Of a DNA stretch of 10,607 nt, positions 1-5,359 are shown piece after piece. The DNA is taken from the NCBI GenBank assembly GCA_007127275.1, contig SKZP01000503.1, positions 1 to 10,607 of the forward strand, given 5' to 3'. The notes under the pieces were generated by a model. The model had not been told where the DNA came from. It saw only the letters and a list, made by a program, of their open reading frames with translations, and did no database searches. The position numbers were made by a program, and so were the translations under genes. How positions within the stretch are numbered: position 1 is the first letter of the stretch; each line of letters opens with the position of its first letter. The DNA comes from Planctomycetota bacterium. Its GTDB lineage: Bacteria; Planctomycetota; UBA8742; SKZP01.

Positions 1-1133
1 AAAATCTCCTCCTGCACGCAGGGGTTGTCGTGCGGCACCTCGGTCAAGACCGTCGGTTCGACGTAGGCGCCTTGGCGGCCGCCGCCGCTTAACACGCGCG
101 CGCCGGCCGCTTCCGCCTCCTGAACCCAGCGCTCGACCCGTTGGGCGTGCGCCTCGTCGATCATTGGCCCGAGCAGCGTCTCCGGCTGCATGGGATCCCC
201 GGGGGAGAGCTCGCCGGTTTGCTTCAAGAACGCCGCGCAGAACTCCTCGAAAATCGGCCGGTGCACATACAGCCGCTGCACCTTAATGCAGACTTGGCCG
301 GCCGAGGCGTAGCTGCCCAACACGAGACGCTGCACGACTACCTCAAGGTCCTTCGCATCCTCATGGACAATGTTCGCCGAATTGTTGCCGAGCTCCAGTA
401 CGACCCGTTTGCGCCCGGCAATACTCTTCAAGTACCAGCCGACCTTTACCGAGCCGGTGAACGAGAGTAGCGCAAAGCGCTCGTCGCGCACCATTCCCTC
501 GGCCAGCGCCACGTCGCAGGGCACGACGCTCAGCGCTCCCTCGATCAATCCTGCTTCTTCGCAGATACGCGCAAGCATCAGGTTCGTCTGTGGTGTAAAG
601 GGGCTCGGCTTGAGGACCACTGGGCAGCCCACGGCGAAGGCTGGGCCGAGTTTGTGCGCGGTGAGGTTGAGCGGAAAGTTGAATGGCGACATGGCGAGGA
701 CCGGACCGACCGGCACGCGCTTGACGTAGCCGAAGCGCCCGGCGCCGGTCTTGAACCGGTCCGCGGCAACGCTGCGCTCCTCGCCGGCAAGGCCCGCTTG
801 CTCCGCGGCAAGCTGGAAGGTGAACGAGGCCCGCTGCACCTCGCCAATGGCTTGCTGAATGGGTTTGCCCGCCTCGGCGGTAATCATCTTCGCAAGGTCG
901 CTCTCCCGCTCGGCAATCAGGTTCGAAATGCGCCGGCAAACCTCGGCACGCACGTAGGTCGGTTGCTGGGCAAACTTTGGCGCCGCGCGCACCGCCGCCT
1001 GCAGCGCCTGTTCAATCGCCGCCTCGTCGGCCTGATACACGTGGCCAATCACCTCTCCGGTCGCCGGGTTCACGTTCGCCTCTAGGCGCGGCGAATCCAC
1101 CCACTCCCCCGCGAGAAAAAAGGGTACGTCCAT
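1..1133 (-). CDS. Aldehyde dehydrogenase family protein (3' end cut by window edge)
   Basis: NAD(P)-dependent oxidation of an aldehyde to the carboxylic acid, presumably cytoplasmic. 377 residues are visible of a family that usually has about 450-500, so roughly the last fifth is missing. Seen in order: Rossmann-side motif SPFNFPLNL (149-157, with the oxyanion-hole Asn152), VVLKPSP (172-178, cofactor-binding Lys175), SFTGS (224-228), the general base Glu247 in LELGNNSA, and the catalytic Cys282 in AGQVCIKVQR. The Glu pair of the conserved E-E-I-F-G motif lies at the cut end. The start is fixed by AGGAGG six bases upstream. The Cys context (VCIKVQR) resembles lactaldehyde, phosphonoacetaldehyde or non-phosphorylating glyceraldehyde-3-phosphate type enzymes rather than betaine aldehyde dehydrogenase. 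The substrate cannot be named from sequence. It is divergent from rdgB, and no operon partner is visible. Confidence 0.95.
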   Translation of the reverse strand, partial: MDVPFFLAGEWVDSPRLEANVNPATGEVIGHVYQADEAAIEQALQAAVRAAPKFAQQPTYVRAEVCRRISNLIAERESDLAKMITAEAGKPIQQAIGEVQRASFTFQLAAEQAGLAGEERSVAADRFKTGAGRFGYVKRVPVGPVLAMSPFNFPLNLTAHKLGPAFAVGCPVVLKPSPFTPQTNLMLARICEEAGLIEGALSVVPCDVALAEGMVRDERFALLSFTGSVKVGWYLKSIAGRKRVVLELGNNSANIVHEDAKDLEVVVQRLVLGSYASAGQVCIKVQRLYVHRPIFEEFCAAFLKQTGELSPGDPMQPETLLGPMIDEAHAQRVERWVQEAEAAGARVLSGGGRQGAYVEPTVLTEVPHDNPCVQEEI

Positions 1134-1139
1134 GCCTTG

Positions 1140-1145
1140 CCTCCT
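1140..1145 (-). promoter_or_regulatory. Ribosome binding site of the aldehyde dehydrogenase
   Basis: AGGAGG on the minus strand, a full anti-Shine-Dalgarno match, with six bases (CAAGGC) before the ATG at 1133. It decides the start codon. Confidence 0.85.
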
Positions 1146-1439
1146 ATGGTCGCGACCTCAAGTCCGTTTCGGTGTGGCACCATACAATACGAACCGCAAC
1201 GACGGTGCACACCTGCTGTATCCACGGTTGTGGCAAAGGCACACGCTTCACCGCTGCGCCGCCCAGCCCTGGCGCCCCCCTTCGACTCCCCTGGCAAAGT
1301 GCTCCGACTCGTCGCCGCACCCTCCCCCGGACAACGGTGGTCTCGACCTGCGAAGCCCGAGCGTCGATCAAAGGGCTTTCCCTCATGCGAGGCAAGACTA
1401 CAATCTCTCTGAATTACGAGCATCCGAGGACTCGAAGCG
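1146..1439. other. Divergent gene-free spacer between aldehyde dehydrogenase and rdgB
   Basis: About 300 bases that must hold both divergent promoters. On the plus strand TACAAT (1399-1404) is a possible -10 box, with only a weak TTTCCC (1377-1382) as -35. On the minus strand I see no convincing promoter pair. Several short overlapping ORFs cross the stretch on both strands, but none has a Shine-Dalgarno site or a recognisable protein, so I treat them as chance. Confidence 0.5.
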
Positions 1440-1445
1440 AAGGAG
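1440..1445 (+). promoter_or_regulatory. Ribosome binding site of rdgB
   Basis: AAGGAG with six bases (TGCCAC) before the ATG at 1452. It supports this start even though it gives an N-terminus about ten residues longer than in E. coli RdgB. Confidence 0.75.
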
Positions 1446-1451
1446 TGCCAC

Positions 1452-2075
1452 ATGACCACCGCGGATCCGGTTGCGACGGCATCCGAGTTGCTCATTGGTT
1501 CGAAGAACCCCGACAAAGTTGCTGAGATTCAAGCGTTGCTCGCCGACTTGGAGATTACGGTGCGCTCGCTTGACGAATTCGACGTCCCCGACGTGGAGGA
1601 AACCGGCGAGTCCTTCGCGGTCAATGCCGGGCTCAAAGCAAGCGTCTTTGCGCTGTCCACGGGACTCCTCACCGTTTCGGACGACTCCGGCCTGTGCGTC
1701 GACGCTCTCGGCGGGGATCCGGGGGTCTACTCGGCACGGTATGCCGGCGAGGGATGCAGCTATCAGGACAACATTGACAAGCTGCTCGAAAACTTGAAAG
1801 GGGTGCCCTCCGATCAACGCACCGCGCAATTCATTGCGGTGCTTGCCTGTGCGGCGCCCGACGGCAGCGTGCGCTTCACCGTCGAGGGACTCGTCGAGGG
1901 CTACATTACCGACGAGCCGCGCGGCACCAAGGGCTTTGGCTACGACCCGGTCTTTTACTACCCGCCATTGCGCAAGACCTTCGCGGAGATGGAGCCGGAG
2001 GAGAAGAACCGCATCAGCCACCGCGCCAACGCACTGGGCGCCTTCCGCGAGACCTTCTTGCAGTTACGCACCTGA
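1452..2075 (+). CDS. rdgB: Non-canonical purine NTP pyrophosphatase (RdgB/HAM1, ITPase/XTPase family)
   Basis: Hydrolyses dITP, ITP and XTP to the monophosphates and pyrophosphate, keeping deaminated purines out of DNA and RNA; a cytoplasmic, Mg-dependent dimer in characterised homologues. The 207 residues match the family length (about 195-205). Visible motifs: SKNPDK (17-22, the T-G-N-x-x-K substrate loop), EETGESFAVNA (49-59, metal/base Glu), SDDSGL (76-81, catalytic Asp region), GVYSARYAG (91-99), PRGTKGFGYDPVF (156-168, base-recognition loop) and EEKNRISHR (183-191). Every hallmark is intact, so the protein should be active. It stands alone on the plus strand, with a weak terminator candidate about 33 bases beyond its stop. 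The extra N-terminal residues before the first strand are hydrophilic and probably disordered. Confidence 0.97.
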   Translation: MTTADPVATASELLIGSKNPDKVAEIQALLADLEITVRSLDEFDVPDVEETGESFAVNAGLKASVFALSTGLLTVSDDSGLCVDALGGDPGVYSARYAGEGCSYQDNIDKLLENLKGVPSDQRTAQFIAVLACAAPDGSVRFTVEGLVEGYITDEPRGTKGFGYDPVFYYPPLRKTFAEMEPEEKNRISHRANALGAFRETFLQLRT

Positions 2076-2107
2076 AACGCCCGTGGAACCGCGGGAGGCA
2101 ACCGACC

Positions 2108-2132
2108 GGCTTTTGTCGCAAAGCCAAGTTTT
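2108..2132 (+). terminator. Possible rho-independent terminator after rdgB
   Basis: A perfect 6-bp stem GGCTTT/AAAGCC (2108-2113 with 2120-2125) with a 6-base loop, followed by AAG and four T (2129-2132). It lies 33 bases past the rdgB stop codon. The stem is short and the T run is modest, so this is a candidate only. Confidence 0.4.
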
Positions 2133-2137
2133 GGACG

Positions 2138-2189
2138 GAACCACGTACGTAGCGCGGTCCTTCGCGCCCGCGAAACGTGCGCGGGGTTC
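2138..2189. repeat. Imperfect nested palindrome
   Basis: Three stems nest around one centre: GAACC/GGTTC (2138-2142 with 2185-2189), ACGT/ACGT (2143-2146 with 2175-2178) and TTCGCG/CGCGAA (2161-2166 with 2169-2174, two-base loop). The right side has an extra GCGCGG bulge. It could be a decayed miniature repeat or a structured RNA segment. Nothing identifies it further. Confidence 0.35.
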
Positions 2190-2273
2190 AACCATTGTTT
2201 CTGCAACAGGAGCGGACTGCACCCGCCTCCGCCGCCGTGCATACCGCAAACGGGGAAACCTTGAGAACAAGCG

Positions 2274-2334
2274 CACGGGCTGCGGCCCGTGGGTCCGTGC
2301 ATCTCGGCGCTTGCCCCACGGGCCGCAGCCCGTG
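2274..2334. repeat. REP/BIME-like element A: inverted pair of palindromic 20-mers
   Basis: The 20-mer at 2274-2293 (CACGGGC-TGCG-GCCCGTG plus GG) has a perfect reverse complement at 2315-2334, separated by 21 bases. Each arm is itself a palindrome (7-bp stem, 4-base loop), so the element can form either two small hairpins or one long one. This is the architecture of paired REP sequences (BIME), which in many bacteria are spread by RAYT/TnpA-REP proteins. No such gene is in the window. It lies between rdgB and the next gene, in non-coding sequence. Confidence 0.75.
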
Positions 2335-2393
2335 GGCTTGCAAGAACTATGCTTCCCCAATGGCGGGATGCACGGCGTCCGCCGTAGAGCGTT

Positions 2394-2421
2394 TCGACAC
2401 CGTGTGGTACGGTCGTATGTT
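2394..2421 (+). promoter_or_regulatory. Candidate sigma70-type promoter of the exported two-repeat protein
   Basis: TCGACA (2394-2399, 5 of 6 to TTGACA), 16-base spacer, TATGTT (2416-2421, 4 of 6 to TATAAT). It sits about 45 bases before the ATG at 2465, a sensible leader length. Confidence 0.4.
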
Positions 2422-2464
2422 CGCGCTGGTCGTTCTCAGTTTTTCACGTTCATGGAGTCTAGGT

Positions 2465-3382
2465 ATGCGCCGCTTGTTCCTCTTCGGCATCTTGTTTCCC
2501 GTCGCGCTCCTCTGGCTGGGTTCTCCTGTCGCCACGGGAGAGCAGAGCCATGACGAGACGCCGAGTGACGCACCGCGCGCGCCGGTGCCACCGCCGTCGC
2601 TGTGGATTGCCGGGACCTGGCAGGTGCTCACCGAAGCGATTGAGCCAACTCAATTGCCGGAGGACTTGCCGGTGGAAATGCGCGAGTTGGTCAAACAGTT
2701 GGTTGGCGACGGCGTGCTGTTCTTCGACGTCGAGGAGAAGACCGTCGAGGTGACGAATCTTCCGCGCATTGCCACGGACAGCCGCGGCCACTACGAGGAA
2801 CGCTGGCAAAACGAACGCGACGAGCAAGACCGGCTCACCTACCACGGCACGCTCTCGGTCCGCTTCGACGACGAGCGCAGCGTCACCTTTCATGTAAGCC
2901 TGCGTCACGGCGAGCAGAACCACATGCGGCTGCGCTACGACGGCTTGCCGGTCTCCGAGTTGCCGCTTCGCCATGTCCCCGTTGGCGAGGACGAGTTCGA
3001 CCCGGCGAAGACCCCCGAGTATCTGCTCGGCACCTGGGAGTGGGATCTCGACTACATGCTCGAACACTACGACTGGGTGCGTGACCAATTGGGTGGCCTC
3101 GATCCGGAGGTGCTTCGCGCGGACCTGCCGCGAACGCGGATTACCGAAACCGCGTTCTACGCCGTGCGAGGCGACTCCGAGGAGCGTCTCGGCGAGTACC
3201 GGATTGACCGCCACGACGCGGCGCTGCTGCTTGTCTCAGTGGACCCCGACGGCCCCCCCATGACGTTTCGCATGCTTTTCCTCGACGCCGACCGCATCCG
3301 AATCGGTGAAAGCACCTCCGAAGAAGTTCAGGTCTGGCGACGCTACGTCCCCGACGAGGAAGAGGAGGAAGAAAGCGAATAA
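2465..3382 (+). CDS. Exported acidic protein with two Gly-x-Trp repeats, function unknown
   Basis: Not recognised. The start at 2465 is chosen because GGAG lies seven bases upstream and the product then begins with a Sec-type signal peptide (MRR, hydrophobic core to about residue 19, likely cut near 22-25). The reading frame stays open back to a GTG at 2177, but that would put an inverted repeat inside the gene. The mature protein has a Pro-rich linker (35-45) and then two units of about 110-125 residues, each opening with Gly-Thr-Trp (50-52 and 189-191) and continuing with a short helical stretch and alternating strand-like segments. This recalls the G-x-W opening of lipocalin-like barrels, but that fold is inference. 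The C-terminus is a run of Glu (297-305). The protein is very acidic, as in salt-adapted bacteria. It is probably periplasmic or surface-located and single-gene. Confidence 0.85.
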   Translation: MRRLFLFGILFPVALLWLGSPVATGEQSHDETPSDAPRAPVPPPSLWIAGTWQVLTEAIEPTQLPEDLPVEMRELVKQLVGDGVLFFDVEEKTVEVTNLPRIATDSRGHYEERWQNERDEQDRLTYHGTLSVRFDDERSVTFHVSLRHGEQNHMRLRYDGLPVSELPLRHVPVGEDEFDPAKTPEYLLGTWEWDLDYMLEHYDWVRDQLGGLDPEVLRADLPRTRITETAFYAVRGDSEERLGEYRIDRHDAALLLVSVDPDGPPMTFRMLFLDADRIRIGESTSEEVQVWRRYVPDEEEEEESE

Positions 3383-3398
3383 ACGTCCATGACCCTGC

Positions 3399-3426
3399 CC
3401 CGACGGTACGGTTGTGTACCGGCGGG
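3399..3426 (+). terminator. Hairpin downstream of the exported protein, possible terminator without T run
   Basis: CCCG-A-CGGTAC (3399-3409) pairs with GTACCG-G-CGGG (3416-3426) around a 6-base loop: ten pairs with one internal mismatch, 16 bases after the stop codon. No T tract follows, so it may be a 3' end stabiliser, an intrinsic terminator of the U-less kind, or neither. Confidence 0.4.
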
Positions 3427-3466
3427 AGGAGAGACGCCGCGGCGAACTGGATACGCGCGGTGCGAG

Positions 3467-3755
3467 GACCGTGCGGGACCTGCGTGGCGAGGGCAAAGAC
3501 ACACGCAGCGCGGTCTTGATTCGCCTGGGGGGATGTTCGATACTTCGCCTAGGGAGTTTCCCTAGCGCAAGGAGCGAGTGGCGAACATCGAGCGCTGCAA
3601 CGGCAACAAGCGTTGGGAGCTGCCAGGAACTTGCCTCGACGTTGAGCGTCACGAGGGAAGGCTGTGCAAGGCGACGGACGTCGAGCGGCGCAGGGGTGGC
3701 CCCGAAGCCACCTCGCGCAGCCGAAACGACGACCGTGCCGCACAGTCGAGTGCGG
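3467..3755. other. Gene-free stretch dense in strong hairpins
   Basis: No convincing gene here. Predicted structures, read on the plus strand: stems GACCGTG/CGCGGTC (3467-3473 with 3509-3515) and CTGCGTG/CACGCAG (3480-3486 with 3502-3508) stack on each other; GATGTTCG/CGAACATC (3532-3539 with 3582-3589) encloses CTAGGGA/TCCCTAG (3549-3555 with 3559-3565); GCGC-GG-GGTGGC pairs with its partner across 3688-3718, about 12 pairs with one bulged base; CCGCAC/GTGCGG (3738-3743 with 3750-3755). It could be a structured RNA or a cluster of decayed repeats. High GC makes short stems common by chance, but the two longer ones are less easily explained. Confidence 0.45.
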
Positions 3756-3826
3756 TCGCTCACGTTCGGACGTAGAGTTCTGACAGTTCCTCACGGTCGC
3801 GGCCGGCGCTACAACGCGGAGGCAAC

Positions 3827-4144
3827 ATGACGCGCGGCGACAGGCATGAGGAAGAGAATCAGAGCGACGCAGAGGTAGGCGCAGCAAACGAGCCGCCGAA
3901 CCAAAACGACGCATTACGCAACAAAATCAATCAATACGTGCGAAAGACTCCCGAGGTCTCGCCACCATGGCGGGCCATGGTGCGCACGCGCATGCCGGAT
4001 GCACCGGGCGGCATGGGCATCAGCATTCGACCATTGCCTCGCGAGGCATGTGCGCCGCGCATTCCACCGGACACCGACGACTCCTGGGACCAGGCGGAAA
4101 CGCCAGTGGAAGAGTCGCCGGAGACGCCGAGCGAGGAGCCGTAA
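3827..4144 (+). CDS. Small acidic protein of unknown function, 105 residues
   Basis: Not recognised. Third codon positions are mostly G or C throughout, as in the neighbouring real genes, and GGAGG (3818-3822) precedes the ATG by four bases, so I take it as a true gene. The protein has a hydrophilic acidic N-terminus (1-25), a central part that may be ordered (about 28-75, with a short helix around NDALRNKINQYV, then a Pro/Arg/Met/Gly-rich stretch) and an acidic Pro/Glu tail (82-105). There is no signal peptide, membrane segment or zinc motif; the single Cys is near residue 74. It is probably cytoplasmic and largely disordered. It stands alone, between hairpin-rich non-coding stretches on both sides. 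Confidence 0.6.
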   Translation: MTRGDRHEEENQSDAEVGAANEPPNQNDALRNKINQYVRKTPEVSPPWRAMVRTRMPDAPGGMGISIRPLPREACAPRIPPDTDDSWDQAETPVEESPETPSEEP

Positions 4145-4351
4145 GCGCGCGGCCGACATCTATGTACACGCGTGGCTGCGCGGCAGTTCCAAGCGCGCGG
4201 CGACGTACCCAACGCTGCGGGCTGGGACGGGCAGGCCGGTAGGCCGTCTCAATAGAGTTCGTACGTGAGGCCACTGCGCACCCACGTAGACCTGACGAAA
4301 AGGCGAGCCACGGGCCACGCTTGAATGTCGTTACGTTTTCCTTTCTGAGGA
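4145..4351. other. Gene-free spacer
   Basis: Nothing recognisable. The only structure is a short inverted repeat TACGTG/CACGTA (4262-4267 with 4283-4288). ORFs crossing it on the minus strand have no ribosome site and overlap the small acidic gene. Confidence 0.4.
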
Positions 4352-4429
4352 GAGCGCAGGGTGTCAAGCCCTGCGAGGTGAAGCACGGAACTGCGTGGGT
4401 TCGCCTCGCAGGGCTTGCACCCTGCGCTC
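4352..4429. repeat. REP/BIME-like element B: 30-base inverted repeat of palindromic units
   Basis: The left arm 4352-4382 and right arm 4400-4429 are reverse complements apart from one inserted T and one T/C difference (G-U in RNA), separated by 17 bases. Each arm carries its own palindrome, CGCAGGG/CCCTGCG. The plan is the same as element A (two inverted copies of a self-complementary unit with a loop of about 20), but the sequence is unrelated. It lies about 85 bases downstream of nrdR, where BIME-like units often stabilise 3' ends. A related degenerate half-unit follows at 4497-4520. Confidence 0.75.
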
Positions 4430-4496
4430 GTAACTCTCGTCAATACTTAACAGCATTCGGGCCACGCACTGCGGGGCAAACCCGAGAGCACGCGGA

Positions 4497-4520
4497 TTCG
4501 CCTCGTAGGGCGGCTACCCG
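4497..4520. repeat. Degenerate half-copy of repeat element B overlapping the nrdR stop
   Basis: These 24 bases match 18 of 24 positions of the start of the right arm of element B (4400-4423), beginning with an identical TTCGCCTCG. It contains its own short palindrome GTAG/CTAC (4505-4508 with 4514-4517) and supplies the stop codon and last codon or so of nrdR. Confidence 0.45.
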
Positions 4521-4978
4521 GCGACCCCTTTCCCTTCCATGGATTCGATCGCTTCGAGAAACTCCTGAACGTCCTTGAATTCGCGGTACACGCTGGCGAA
4601 ACGGACGAAGGCGACCTGGTCAATGGTACGCAACCGCTCCATCACCATGCGCCCCAGCCTGCGCGTCGTGATCTCTTGCTCGCCGGTGTTGTGAATGGCC
4701 TGTTCAATGTTGGAGACGACCTCTTCGAGCACCATCTCGTCGACCTTGCGCTTGACAAGCGCTCGGTTGAGGCTGGTCAGCAGCTTCTCGCGGTCGAAGT
4801 CTTGGCGACTTCCGTCCTTCTTGACCACCTTGACCGGCGTCTCCTCAATCCGCTCGTAGGTGGTGAAGCGACGGCCGCAGGCGAGACATTCGCGCCGACG
4901 CCGGATAACGCCACCGCTGGCGGCGGAGCGGGAATCCACGACCTTGTCGTCGTCGGCATTGCAATATGGGCACCTCAT
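4514..4978 (-). CDS. nrdR: Transcriptional repressor NrdR (ribonucleotide reductase regulator)
   Basis: Zinc- and nucleotide-binding repressor of ribonucleotide reductase genes; in characterised members ATP/dATP occupancy controls the oligomeric state and binding to paired NrdR boxes. The 154 residues are the normal length. An N-terminal zinc ribbon carries Cys3, Cys6, Cys31 and Cys34, with basic RRRREC before the second pair and GRRFTTYER after it. The ATP-cone runs from about 46 to 136 and includes VKKDGSRQDFDREK (52-65) and VAFVRFASVYREF (122-134). The start is the ATG directly before CPYC, with AGGAG four bases upstream; the frame is open further upstream, but that part does not resemble NrdR. 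No reductase gene is nearby. A promoter and a candidate autoregulatory box precede it. Confidence 0.97.
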   Translation of the reverse strand: MRCPYCNADDDKVVDSRSAASGGVIRRRRECLACGRRFTTYERIEETPVKVVKKDGSRQDFDREKLLTSLNRALVKRKVDEMVLEEVVSNIEQAIHNTGEQEITTRRLGRMVMERLRTIDQVAFVRFASVYREFKDVQEFLEAIESMEGKGVAG

Positions 4979-5088
4979 GCAACTCCTGCCTCTATTATCG
5001 GAAGGGAAGCCCCAGTCGTCTTGCGCTCGCGGGTGCGCATCCACGCTGCGCCTCGGGGGAGGCAAGCAGAAGCCCTCCCTCCAAGGCA

Positions 5089-5098
5089 CTACATGTAG
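5089..5098. promoter_or_regulatory. Candidate NrdR box (autoregulation)
   Basis: The perfect palindrome CTACATGTAG agrees at 8 of 10 positions with the core of the NrdR consensus (CWATATATWG). It overlaps the end of the -10 box and the likely start point of nrdR transcription, where a bound repressor would block the promoter. NrdR boxes usually occur in pairs about 31 bases apart; I find no good second box, so this is inference. Confidence 0.4.
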
Positions 5099-5124
5099 GA
5101 TACCACACCCCCTGTGCGTGTCAA
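5097..5124 (-). promoter_or_regulatory. Sigma70-type promoter of nrdR
   Basis: Minus strand: perfect TTGACA (5124-5119), 16-base spacer, TATCCT (5102-5097, 4 of 6). Transcription would start near 5090, leaving a leader of about 110 bases before the nrdR ATG. Confidence 0.65.
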
Positions 5125-5275
5125 TAGTCTTCACCCCCTACGGATTGCGAATTGTGAAAGCGCCGGTGTGATTCCTCCCCGCATGCTTGTTGGTTGGGCA
5201 GCGGCCGTTGCCGTCCCGCTGGCCGTGCCACCATACGCGGTGTCCGCCACACGCTTCGCAAAAAAACACGAATGT

Positions 5276-5305
5276 TTGAGCCCAATCCTCGTTCCACCTT
5301 ATAAT
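5276..5305 (+). promoter_or_regulatory. Sigma70-type promoter of the 979-residue protein gene
   Basis: TTGAGC (5276-5281), 18-base spacer, perfect TATAAT (5300-5305), in an AT-richer pocket. The start point near 5312 gives a leader of about 50 bases. It is divergent from the nrdR promoter, with about 150 bases between the two -35 boxes. Confidence 0.7.
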
Positions 5306-5359
5306 TTCGTCCAGCAATGTCGTTCCCTTGTGGGTAGTCGCTGATCCGCGGAGGTCAAT

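Noticed and set aside
1..1133. Betaine aldehyde dehydrogenase, given the betaine operon at the other end.
   Set aside because: The active-site segment (AGQVCIKVQR) and ELGNNSA do not resemble BetB, the genes are 8 kb apart, and the GSMT/SDMT route needs no betaine aldehyde step.
2177..2464. N-terminal extension of the exported protein frame back to a GTG at 2177.
   Set aside because: It has no ribosome site, would translate repeat element A, and hides the signal peptide that starts at 2465.
4979..5134. Upstream extension of the nrdR frame (52 more residues).
   Set aside because: NrdR proteins begin at or very near M-x-C-P-x-C, a ribosome site precedes the 4978 ATG, and the extension runs across the promoter.
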